A DNA stretch of 64,000 nt. Source: Theobroma cacao. Taxonomy: Eukaryota; Streptophyta; Magnoliopsida; Malvales; Malvaceae. The notes beneath the pieces are model-generated. The model ran no database searches and had not been told where the DNA came from. It was given only the letters and a program-made list of their open reading frames with translations. This document shows positions 12,448-22,863 of this stretch, piece after piece. The stretch covers positions 1,669,919 to 1,733,918 of the forward strand of contig NC_030852.1 in NCBI RefSeq assembly GCF_000208745.1, read 5' to 3'. The first letter of the stretch is position 1. The number at the start of each line of letters is the position of its first letter. The translations under genes were made by a program, and so were the position numbers.

Positions 12448-12939
12448 TCAGAGCCCTCTTTGAGCGAGGTAGCCAGGCAAGGGACTGGCACGCGGCGAGC
12501 GAATAGGCAACTCGTCCAGCTGATTCCCCTTACTGTCGTAATAAATCACACCGGAGAAATCCAACGGCTGACATTTATCCCCCATCAAAATCGCCTTTTG
12601 CCACACCCCGCCATCCCCGAACTCCTCCTCCTCCTCCTTCGGTGCATGCCGGGTGCCTTTCCCGTTTTCCTCCCCGAGCTTTTTCCGGTGTACCAGCGTG
12701 ATCGCTTTGTTGCTAATCGTTGTCAGAAGCTGCTTCGGCCTCGGCGATCTTAGAGGTGTTTTCGGCATGGAGAATCTCGGAGAGTCGGAAGCTAAGCCGT
12801 TTTCTTTAGGCTTGGGCTTGAGCTTTTTAGAAACTCGGCCGGCGTGCTTGGCGCATAGAGCCATGAAGGAAACAAGGACGCTAAGAGTTAGCCTCTGCTT
12901 TGGTGAGGTAGAGCCATGTTCCGATGAATCCATGCTCAC
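12448..12939 (-). CDS. Conserved plant protein of unknown function, 163 aa
   Basis: Single-exon gene. I cannot assign a biochemical role. The N-terminus MSMDSSEHGSTSPKQRLTLS leads into a short hydrophobic patch (about 18-30, LSVLVSFMALCA), then a basic Lys/Arg/Pro region (31-90) with SPRFSMPKTPLRSPRPKQ. An acidic run EEEEE follows at about 102-106. A compact C-terminal block, GVWQKAILMGDKCQPLDFSG, VIYYDSKGNQLDELP and SPRASPLPGY, is the part that looks conserved, and I recall similar small plant hypothetical proteins with this WQKxILMGxKCQPLDFSGVI-type signature. The start is the first ATG of the frame, with a TATA box about 85 bp upstream. The frame has clearly biased codon and GC content against its AT-rich surroundings, which supports a real gene. 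The patch may be a weak membrane or signal-anchor segment. Confidence 0.8.
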   Translation of the reverse strand: MSMDSSEHGSTSPKQRLTLSVLVSFMALCAKHAGRVSKKLKPKPKENGLASDSPRFSMPKTPLRSPRPKQLLTTISNKAITLVHRKKLGEENGKGTRHAPKEEEEEFGDGGVWQKAILMGDKCQPLDFSGVIYYDSKGNQLDELPIRSPRASPLPGYLAQRGL

Positions 12940-13023
12940 TCAGTTTTTTTATTTTCCTTCCTCTTATTCAATTTATTTTTTTCAAAGAGTGAAAAATTTG
13001 GCGGGGTTGAAGGGGGCTTGGGA

Positions 13024-13030
13024 ATATATA
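13024..13030 (-). promoter_or_regulatory. TATA box for the 163-aa gene
   Basis: Read on the minus strand the sequence is TATATATTCC, about 85-90 bp upstream of the ATG at 12939, in a locally GC-richer segment where a TATA run stands out. The position is normal for a plant gene with a short leader. Confidence 0.5.
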
Positions 13031-14350
13031 GATGTGAGGGCCGTGGGTTGGGTGACCGGTTATAGCCGGTGGAAATTTCGTTGACCTAAATCTAGATTTT
13101 TTTTTAGGGGATATTGGGAAATGATTTGGTGCTTCATTTCTACTTTTGGATTTTCAACAATGAACGAGCCCTTTTTAATTAAGTACCTTTTATTTTCCAA
13201 CTCGATTAAATAAAATACTATTAACTGTTACGAGTTTAATTAACAGTCTTAAATTATCACTATTATTATAAATAATTAATTTTAATATTAATTCTTAATT
13301 ATATATTATTTTTTATTTATAAAAATTTTATAATTAATATAATATTTATTAAAATTTATTAACTTTTCTAAATATGATTTTAAATTTTAATTCATTTTTT
13401 CTAAATTTACATAAAAATTGATTTGAAATTTATTTTAATTGAGTACAAATAGGGTATTTAACGGATAGTACTTAATATACAAGTTCGAGTTCGAATAATA
13501 ATTCAAAATTTTAATCAAATATTTATAAACTCCGAGTTAAGGTATCTCGAAAATAACAGATACCTTACACGCTAAATTTATTGAAATTCATTTTCATGAA
13601 AGTCATTAGATTTTTCTTTTTATTTGCCTTAGCTTACTCTAAAAAAAAAGTTGTTAAAAGGTAAAAATAAATAAATGACTGAAAAAAAATTGTTAAAATG
13701 TTTTACAAAAAATTTAAAAAATAAAAAATAATATAACACCCTTTAAAATCTTGAGAACAAAATACAAAAATAACCACAAAAAATTACCAAAACGAATGCC
13801 AATGTTTCCTCTTCTCATTGGCCCAAAAACAAAAATCTCTCATCCGAACCCTCTCCCACTAAAATATTAGAAGTGGGAAGAAGATCAACTTCCAGCAAAA
13901 ACAGCACTAAAAATCCACATGTAATGACGTGATTGGTTAGTGCAGTTTGAGGAAGCTACGAAATGCGAAGCACCAGATCATGAGATATCCACGTGTCCTG
14001 CACTCAGGCTGAGGTAGCAAAAAGGCCAGTGGTTGGGGTCAACTTGCTCTGGCATGAAAGTAGCAACGCCAAGTATTCCATTCTTGTGTTATTAATTTAA
14101 AGTGGGGATGGTGGGGAGTCGGTCCCACTTGGACTCAGCCTTCCAACTTGACAAAACTTGTGTGTTTCTCACTGCCTCTGAGCCCACCATGAAATTTTGT
14201 TCTCCTGACTTGGTCTCATCTTTTTATTTTCTTTTTTTTTTTATTTTGTATTTATAATGGGATAATCTTGTTTAGCATTTGCTTATAAGTATCAAGTTTT
14301 GTGGTTAATGATCAAAAATTTGAAACAAAGAGATAAAAATAATAATATCA

Positions 14351-15004
14351 TGTGTAAAATCATGAATAACGTAAATTTTATAGATGAAAATTTTACGGGT
14401 TTTATTTATATTATTGAAAAATAACAAAAATTTAAAAAAAAAAGACAAAAGCAACGATAATAAGTGCAGAGATAAAGATTTTATGAACCTTATTCAAGCT
14501 ATTTAAAATTATATATCAGTTTTCTTAATTAATACTAATATACTCTGATTATTTAAAGACTTTGTGTAAAATTATGAATAATTTGCATAAATTTTATAGG
14601 TATATTTTTACGTGTTTTATTCAAATTATTGAAAATAATGAACATTCAAAGAGGACATATAAAAGCAATGGTAACGAGTGTAAATAACATAAATTTTAAA
14701 AATAAAGATTTTATGTACTTTACTCAAGGTATCGGTCATTATATTTGTAGATTATTTTATCGATTTTCTTAATTTGTAGTAATATATTTGATTATTGAAC
14801 TTGTGTAAAATTATAAATAATGTATATTTTAAAAATAAAAAATTCAAAAATAAAGGTTAGAAACAATGATAACAAGTTTAAATGTTAACTTAAAATTTAA
14901 AGATAAAGATCTTACGTGCTTTATTCAAATTACAGAAATCGTTCTGTTTTTTATTATTTATCGATTTCTTTAATTAGTATTGATATATTTTGATTATTTA
15001 ATTA
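14351..15004. repeat. Degenerate tandem repeat, about 225 bp x 3
   Basis: Three consecutive blocks begin GTGTAAAATCATGAATAA (14351), GTGTAAAATTATGAATAA (about 14572) and GTGTAAAATTATAAATAA (about 14804). Each carries AGCAAYGRTAAYRAGT, ATAAAGATTTTATG or ATAAAGATCTTACG, TTATTCAA, and a closing TTTCTTAATT/TTTCTTTAATT before TATATTTTGATTATT. The unit is 205-230 bp with many indels, so the array is old. Confidence 0.65.
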
Positions 15005-15786
15005 ATTTGATTATGTAATGGAAGGTGGTGAACTTGGTTTTGACAAAAGGAGTTTGGTGGATAAACAATGGATTCCTCTTCTCACGTTTGTGGATTTATT
15101 TATTTATTTATTTATTTTGTGGTTTGAGCATCATCATATTTGCGATTAGGAAGTACGATTCTATACACAAATATTTCATTAATTATTCATTAATTTAATC
15201 GTGTTTATTTTCAAACTTTTTTATTGCATATATTCATGTTTATCGAACTTTGTCTTTAAAACAATATTTCAAAGTGAGAACGTAAGTTTTCAAATTTTAA
15301 ATTTGAATTATTAAATATGTGGAATAATTAAAGTATAAAAAATAAAAATGGGGTTACTTCTCATTAATTAATTTAAAAATATTGATGTATTTAAAAAATA
15401 TATACTATTATTTATTTACTTTAATATGTTTTGCTAAATGGGATTCTCTTTTCATTTTGAAATGCTTCATAATATTAGTTAAAACGGAACAAAGAGAATA
15501 AATTAATCAAAACAGACTAGTTCAAAAGATTAACAACTACACAATTGGAATTTTCTATATTATAAACATTCAAATTTTTTTCTATAGAATTTTAGAATCC
15601 AAATCATTATTATTTGAAAAATGTAATTCAACTCAAACCCCCCCCCCCCTAAATAAATAAATAAATAAAAATATTGCTTGTGCATTTTATAACAAAATAA
15701 CAAATAATTCATGATTAAGCATTGTTTGGCTAATAGAAAGTTTTGTATTTTAATCACATAATTTCTAATGTAACTACAATTCTTTT

Positions 15787-16110
15787 TAGCATAATGTTCT
15801 AAAAAATTTCTAAATTATTCAAAAAGATTTAAATAAGTTTTTATTTTTTTATTAATAAAATAAAAAAACACCATTTATCATTTTTTATCGTTAATATTGT
15901 TTTGATTTGAAAGGTAAAAATTTTCATGTAATCATATCAACATACTATATCAACATTCATTTGACATATCAACATGTCATGTCAAAATCGCATGAAACAA
16001 AATGGCAAGTCGTATTTTGATTAACTATAATTAATTAATTTTTAATTAATTTATTTTAATTTAAAACAAAAATATAAGAATTTGATTAAAATTTTAACAT
16101 AAAAATTAAA
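15787..16110. mobile_element. TIR element, copy III, right end lost
   Basis: The left end TAGCATAATGTTC, then TTTCTAAATTATTCAAAAAG and AAATAAGTTTT match the left arm of the copy at 24994. The interior has CATATCAACATGTCATGTC, ACAAAATGGCAAG and AACAAAAATATAAGAATTTGA as in copy II. The copy stops near 16110 without the ATATTATGTC right end, so it is truncated. Confidence 0.5.
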
Positions 16111-17811
16111 AAAAAAAACTATAGTCTTTGTCATGGGATTGGGGAAAAGGGTAAAAGTTTTTCTTTTTTCCTCGGTAAAATATTCTTTCTTTTGGCCAAA
16201 GAAGACGAAACTTCCATGAACTGTTCACCTAGAAATACAATGAAACACCGGTCATCTGTATAATTCAAAGGAAAGAATAGACCCTTTAAATTAAGACCAA
16301 ATGAAGAATTAATGATCATAAGTAAACGTGAATACCCTTTTTTTGAGGTAAATGGTAAGTCAACTCTCTCAAAAAAAATATATAAAAGAAAGCCATAATT
16401 GCTACTGGAAATCTGGTGGCTGGTGACCTAAAAAATTAAGGTGAATTACAGTTCAAATAGCAATAATAATTACAGTGGTAGGTTGCCTTCCATTTAATTG
16501 AGCTTTGTACAATGTATTAACAAAAGTTGATGATTAAGTCAAATTTGATTTTAATTCCTTTTTTTTTAAATTATTTTGTCTTCATCCTCTCTTTGGAATT
16601 AAACCATCAACATCGATACAGTCCTTATCACTAGATTAGCGACTCATTGTTCATACCAAAAGATAGATAAACTTAGGATTTATTTTTGTGACTTGAAGGT
16701 ATGACAATTATGTATCTTTATTTTAAATAATATTTATTTATTTATTTAATAAAGAAAGAACCCTTGGGTTTATGGCTTGGCTATTTTTCTATGAAGGGTT
16801 TAGCTCTTTCAACGCTGTGAAGGTCTTGGAAACCACTGCTTTTCTTGATATGGAAGGTTAAGAAAAGTGTACAGTTGGATTTTAGCTTGATGGCTCCTGT
16901 CCCTACTAAAAGGTTGGAGTACTATGTATGGAGTATTGAAGTTGAGGCCTATAATTGGTTAATTACCTCAAGATTTTCAAGGGAAAAAGTGGAAAATTAT
17001 TACCACTTTTCTAGATTTTTGAACATAGATGGTTTTGGTCTAGCCAACAAGCTAGACCATGAGAATATTCAAAGGTAAAAATCTATACACGGTACACAAA
17101 TTACAATGACCATAGTCCCTGAAAGATATCTCGATAATTAGAATTTTGAATAAATTTTATTTTTGTGATTTTAGATAAGAGATTAGGTGGTTGATTTTAC
17201 CTAATAAAATTATAAAAATATTCTTAATTATGAATTAATAAGTTGATATCAAATTAAAAATATTTTGATAATTTTACTAAATAAAATTAACAGCTTAACC
17301 TTTTGGCAGGAATAGAAATTATTCGCAAGTGCTAATTAGTAAATAAAGATGTATCCAGGATGGTAATTGGAGAAAAAAATTTCATAAAATATCGTGAAAA
17401 GAGTTGAAACTATAAAGAGAATAGGTGAAATTTGTCTTAAAATTTATATATTAAATTTTTTTTAATTTGAATCTTGAATTATATTTATAAGATAGTGAAA
17501 AAATTGCGTCTCATTATGTAACTTAAGACCTAATAAATTTATTTAGTTAATTTTTGAAATTTAACAATTTTGTGACAAACATCAAGAAAAAAGGGCAGAC
17601 CCACAATCAGTGGCATTCCTAAGGGGGCAGTGACCAGGGCCTTTCGAGGGAGGAATCCTTTTTCATTTCGCCGTGGAAAGAATGCAGAAGAGGAAAACCA
17701 CATATATTCATGATGACATTTTCTAGGAATGTGGTAGGATAGAGAAATTTGGATAAGACCATTGTAATTAAGCATTCAATTTGTTTTTTAGTCAGCAACT
17801 TCTTGTTTTCT

Positions 17812-17901
17812 TGACGCGATTCGTGCTGGGGTTCGTTATTCGACCACACCACGGTTGGGGAGTCGCAAGGCGGTCCAACCCGCCGGGCCGGAGGGGGCCA
17901 A
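17812..17901. other. GC-rich island in AT-rich DNA, origin unknown
   Basis: About 90 bp with very high GC, including GCAAGGCGGTCC, AACCCGCCGGGCCGG and AGGGGGCC, sits in DNA that is otherwise strongly AT-rich. Just upstream, 17590-17660 is also GC-richer (CCTAAGGGGGCAGTGACCAG). A short minus-strand frame crosses both but has no family signature I recognise. It could be a transposon fragment or an organelle-to-nucleus insertion; nothing decides this. Confidence 0.4.
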
Positions 17902-20900
17902 GTAAAATCACTGAGTAATTAAACATTCATTTAGGAAGAGAGTGTGTCATCAATAGTTACCAAAAAGGTCAAAGTAAAATCTCTTTTATCGTGTGATTAG
18001 TTGAATGGAAATTCAGGCTAAACATCATTAAGGTGGGGTTATGTTAGAGTAAAAAATTTTAATCAAAATCATATTAATTTATCGTAATCGTTATTGGATT
18101 AGAAGTTTTTTATTATACGTGTTTATGAATCGAGTCGAGTCGAGTCAAGTCAAGTCAAATCTCTATTTTATAAAATCAAGTATAAGTTTAATTCAGTATG
18201 TCATTTAATTATTTTTTATTATTAAAATTAAAATTTTAATATTATATTAATTTTAAATATTTTTTAAATTTTAAATTAATAAAAAAATAATATTTATTAA
18301 TAAGAAAAAGTTAATCGACTTAAATTGGGCCAAAACACTACACCCAAACTTGGCCCATTATAGCCCTACCCGCGGATACTTCTACTTCCACCTGCCTAAG
18401 CCCATGGATGTACTTCTTATTCAGTGAAATAAAAAAGTTAGAAAAATAGAAAAATAAAAGCATTTGAAGTTCCAAGAGCAATATTTCTTTTGCTACAACA
18501 ATTAAGGCTTGCCGAAATTTGCTACAACAATTAAATCCATAATGAAGTCCATCTATTCATCGAGTATATGCATAATTATTAAAATTGACTCGAATTAATG
18601 ATCAAATTAATTGAATTGACGATCAATAATTTAATTAATCCAATTTTTATATTGAATCAGATAAATAAATAATTTTATCAATTTTGATCCAAATTCGTGA
18701 TTTTTTAAAAGATTTTGTTTTAATCTTGTCTTGATCTAAATGGTTTAATTTGGTTTTAAACTAATTTGGCTCATATTCAAAATATTATAGTAAATTGAGC
18801 AATGGGCTCGATATCTTCTCCGAGCCGCTTTTCAAACTGATTGCGATGATTATAAATAAATAACATTTGGGTTAATTTTCAAAGAACAATATTACGCATC
18901 TATTTTGGTTCATCGAACTTATTTCAACTCAAGCGCGCGTACTTAACCAGTGTTAACGTAAATAAGATAAATATGAAAAAAAAATTAAACTAAAATTGTA
19001 TAAGATAAAACAAGTATTCTCTTTTTGGGTCTTTGTCAAACTAATATTGTTATATAATTAAAATACGTAAGAAGAGATAAATTTAAATATTTTATTCAAT
19101 GATAAGTGTACATATTTTTTATTAACAAATTTTAAAAAATAAAAAATTATAATTATAATAAACATGTAAGTAGGAGACCCTGCACAAATCCACAAAGCTA
19201 AATTAGAATGCTTTAAGTCCTTTGTTATTAGAATTGATTGAAATAGCAAAGAACAGTCCATTTCTTTTCTCCTATCATTTCCTTGAAATAATGTTTGGGT
19301 TGGGCTAGAATATTAACCCTCTTTTTCAATCAAGCATAATAGTCAGTCCAGTCTCTCCAAAGCAAAAGCCCAAACCTGAAGTTTGTTGTACCATTTACAT
19401 TTTTCGAATTTTTATTAATATCACCAAAATTTCGTTCCAAAAATACAAACTATCATATCATGATACTATTTTAAAACATAATATATTGTAAATGTTTATA
19501 TATTATTACATAATCAAAAGTTTAAGAGTGAAAAAAAATCATAATTAAAGAAGAGCGATATTCAAATTCTAAAAATATTATCGTAATTTATACATGAAAT
19601 TTGATCGTTACTTATTTAAATTATAAGACATATTTGTGTTGGGTTTTTTTTTTCTCAAATTCAATTTTTTGTAAAATAAAATGTCTAATTAATCCTAAAT
19701 TAAAAAAAAGTTTTAGATTGTCCTTTATTTTCTTTTGGGGTGAACAATTTTATGTGAAATAAGGTGAGTTTAGTGATGAAAGATATATGCCCTCTCTCGT
19801 ACAACTTAGGACCCAATAAATTCAAATAATATTATTGTTAAAATATTGATAAAAAAATTTTATATCAATTAAATTAGACATATCATGGATATATAAATAT
19901 AATAAAAACTTCTCCATCTATTATCAATTAATTTTGAATTAGATATCCGTTTTAAAAATTCAACAATTACAACAATTATAACACAAATATTTCACATTTT
20001 ACAAAAAATATAATTATTATCTCTCACGTGCTCTATCTTCCTCTCCCCCTAAGAAATGGATTTCCACCAAAGAAATTCGTCATGCTGACTTGCTAAGGAA
20101 TAGAAGCCTCCACAGCCAAATGGCGCTGGTGTCATCACTAAATACATATAACCTAGCTAAAAGTCAATTTATAAGCTCAAGCAACAGTTCACTACAATTC
20201 AATTTTCTAAAGAGAGAGAGAGCTTGGGGATTGAAATATATAATGAGAGGTAATTTTTTCTTTTTTCTTTTTTTATAAAATTTCATCTTGTACTGAAATA
20301 AGATATAAAGCTCTATCATAAATTGGAAAAGTAAAAAATAAACTTGATTTCTTGGTTCAAATTTGTCCTTTTTAGAAGTGGGAATTAGTTGGGTTTGAAG
20401 AAGGAGAGACTTAGTGCCACATATGTTTGAAAGGCTACAATTATTGAATGATCTCAACATCAAGACAAAAGAAAAAAAGTCTATAAAGGGAGGGAAGTAG
20501 TTTAACATTTTTAAACCCTTTCTTTCATCTAGTACCAACCTATATTGAAATTCAAAAGGTCTTGGAGCTCAAGAGCAAACCCACCTTTTAAGTACAACAA
20601 ACACACCTTTTAAGAAAATTTTGACCTTTAAAAGGATCCAAAGTTGTCTAAGGTTTAAATTTGTATGATTTTACCTTGTAGATGCCGGATAAGATTTAAT
20701 GTACGATTTTACTTTAAAAATCTTGAATTTGAAGATAAATGAAGCAAAATTTACAAAACAGACAAATCAATCTATTAAGATGAGACGTATATATACGATT
20801 TTATTTGAAAATTTTCGATTTGAATTTTAAGATCAACGAGGTAGGAATTCTGGTTTTTTAAATAATTTAATGGTCACTATCTCACTAAACCCCATCATAA

Positions 20901-21482
20901 GGATAATTAACTATATGTACTATATTTATTGATCTCCTTCCATAGTCAACCCTTTATAGTAAGGCATAGGCAAATTAATTATAACCCTAGATTTTTTCAA
21001 AGTTCCTAACATATAACTAATCTCAATTAAATTAATTATGTAGCATTTCTTATAGGCAGAGTTGCTCAAATTTCGCTTCCCGTGACATGCATGCCGTGCC
21101 GTCACAGCTACTCTTTCTCCAGTTGTTTCATGACAGCACAGAATAATATGCAATAGAACAAGAAACCAATAATTTATTTGCATGTAAACCCATGAACTAT
21201 ATTTTAGCTTAATTAATTAATATACAGATAGTAATCCCACAATTATTATCAAAAAATTGATACAAAATGGGGTTTATGTCAAGACTAGACAGAAGAGAAA
21301 TCCGAGTTTGATAATAGTATAGATGAATTATGATTTATGGACTTTGAACAAGTATGGAATTCATACAAATAATTTCATTACATATTGTTATTTATTCTTC
21401 TTTTTCTTTGTTCATGAGAAGAAAAATAAATAAGATGGCCACAAACAAAAGCAAAACTACATTAACATACAAGGGGAAAACC

Positions 21483-21803
21483 TCAATGGTGCAAGGGGTT
21501 TGGACCAGTAGGGACAAGCCGTTTCTCGGCGCCGTAACGTGGGTCGATCTCGTTGCCGCCGGCAGGTTCAGACTGGACGGGCGGAACGTGTCTTGGACGA
21601 TGCCGTCGATGGTGAAGAAATGGGGTGAAGTCGAATTTGCTAGCCAACACTTTGCGGTTGCTCAAAGTGTGATGGGAAACTGATATCATCCGGTGGTGGT
21701 GGCTATCATCAACCTCCTTGGAGAACAAATTGCACCACCCAAAGAATAAAAGCAAGAGAGAGAGCCAAAGAATGGTACTAAAAAGAAGTATACTGTTCTT
21801 CAT
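21483..21803 (-). CDS. CLE peptide precursor (CLAVATA3/ESR-related)
   Basis: Intronless precursor of 106 aa for a secreted 12-residue signalling peptide perceived by leucine-rich-repeat receptor kinases of the CLV1/BAM type. An N-terminal hydrophobic signal sequence (about 1-26, MKNSILLFSTILWLSLLLLF) is followed by a variable, His-rich spacer (about 27-84), then EIDPRYGAEK. The dodecapeptide RLVPTGPNPLHH (95-106) ends exactly at the stop codon. The invariant Arg-1, Pro-4, Gly-6, Pro-7, Pro-9 and His-11 are all present, and Pro-4 and Pro-7 are the usual hydroxylation sites. The Leu-2 and terminal His-His place it nearest the CLE9/10/12/13 group (RLVPSGPNPLHH type), with Thr in place of Ser at position 5. 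It is the nearest gene upstream of TAF2, as I recall for Arabidopsis CLE13. Confidence 0.93.
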   Translation of the reverse strand: MKNSILLFSTILWLSLLLLFFGWCNLFSKEVDDSHHHRMISVSHHTLSNRKVLASKFDFTPFLHHRRHRPRHVPPVQSEPAGGNEIDPRYGAEKRLVPTGPNPLHH

Positions 21804-22128
21804 CGCCTTGGCTGGGGGTAGAATTGTTGAACAGAAGATGGGTTCGCATGGATATAAAAAACAAGAGAGAATACTTGAGATATGCAGGAATATCGACAGC
21901 TTAAAGGCTATGGGTTTGCTTCCACGAGACTTATCATGAACTGGGTCAATCCTGTTTTATGAGAGAAAAGGAGAGAGAGAGAGGAGGGGAAAGGGGAAGA
22001 AGGTCCAGTAGATGCGGAGAGGAGGTGGGGAGGACTGTCGACCATTCTTCATTTTCTTCGACCAATGAAACTTCCTTTGCGTTCAAGGAACAGAAGGGCA
22101 GTAAAAGCACAGATTGTCAAACCTTGAA

Positions 22129-22135
22129 TTATATA
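22129..22135 (-). promoter_or_regulatory. Possible TATA box for the CLE gene
   Basis: On the minus strand this reads TATATAATTC, about 325 bp before the ATG. Between the two, 21959-22010 is strongly purine-rich on the plus strand (CT-rich on the minus strand), as in plant 5' leaders. A weaker TATATC nearer the ATG (about 21850) is an alternative. Confidence 0.35.
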
Positions 22136-22242
22136 TTTGGTGAAGCACTGATCAGGTGACAGCACTCTTCTACATTGTCTGTGCCCCATTAATTAATTCT
22201 TCAATATTTTATTTAATGAATTGTTAAACTATATGTTTAGCT

Positions 22243-22334
22243 AGCACTCGAGCATTTGTTTTATTGGTTGGTGTATAATTTTTTTATCTAAAGAGTAAGG
22301 TTCGAATCTTTCTCCCTCAATTATAAAAAAAAAA
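22243..22334 (+). mobile_element. SINE-like short repeat, copy B
   Basis: The element runs AGCACTCGAGCATTTG, TTATTGGTTGGTGTATA, TTATCTAAAGAGTAAGGTTCGAATC, CCCTCAATTATAA and ends in an A-run. GGTTCGAATC resembles the box B of Pol III promoters, and the A-tail suggests retroposition. At about 90 bp it is shorter than typical plant SINEs, so it may be a fragment. Confidence 0.5.
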
Positions 22335-22546
22335 CTATATATTTAGCTACTAATTAAAAGTCTTGTTAAGTACAAATAAAAATAATTGTTATGATGATTT
22401 CTTGAAACTCTTTTTTATCTATATTTTTTGTACATAAGAATTTATAAATCTCGCTTTATTCATCTCAAGATTTGATTTTATTCTTAAATGTATAATATTC
22501 CTTCAGTTGCTTTTTTCTGTTTTACCATCGCTTATAACATTTCTTT

Positions 22547-22547
<1 letters not shown>

Positions 22548-22580
<33 letters not shown>

Positions 22581-22588
22581 ATATATAG
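22548..22588. repeat. (TA)n microsatellite
   Basis: About 20 TA units with one interruption (ATTA). An ambiguous base N lies nearby at 22740. Confidence 0.9.
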
Positions 22589-22774
22589 TACTATTATTCT
22601 GTCTCTTCACTTTCCAATTTGGATCAATTGCCACTTGACATACATCATTATTAAGTTTTTAATGTCTTTGACTGGTGACTTAATATCATTATTTTTAATT
22701 TGGATGGACATAATATTGACACATTTGTTGGTTTTAAAGNTTCTGATCATTCTTTTCAATATTTGTTCATTTTG

Positions 22775-22863
22775 ATTTTTTTATAATTGAAATAGAGGAA
22801 TTCGAATCTTATTTTTTAGACAAAGGATCATGCACCAATCAATGAGTCAAATACTTAAGTGCT
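22775..22863 (-). mobile_element. SINE-like short repeat, copy C (inverted to copy B)
   Basis: Read on the minus strand it runs AGCACTTAAGTATTTG, ATTGATTGGTGCATG, TCTAAAAAATAAGATTCGAATT, TTTCAATTATAA and an A-run, the same order as copy B 440 bp away in the opposite direction. Confidence 0.5.

Larger units (their letters stand above)
12940..21482. other. Long AT-rich gene-poor spacer
   Basis: I see no supported protein gene between the 163-aa gene and the CLE gene. Separately listed contents are a triple tandem repeat, a TIR element copy and a GC-rich island. Minor items are a C12 run at 15638-15649 followed by (AAAT)n and a short GAGTC/AAGTC repeat at 18131-18160. At 13800-14200 the base composition is less AT-rich and includes a CACGTG, but no frame there looks coding. 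Confidence 0.55.

Noticed and set aside
12397..13084. Two plus-strand frames over the 163-aa gene
   Set aside because: They overlap the minus-strand gene, which has the better start, a TATA box and a conserved C-terminal block.
16845..17078. 77-codon plus-strand frame
   Set aside because: No family signature and isolated in AT-rich spacer; no leader or splice partners seen.
21354..21683. Plus-strand frame of 109 codons opposite the CLE gene
   Set aside because: The minus strand encodes a signal peptide and a perfect CLE dodecapeptide at the stop codon; the plus frame has neither.
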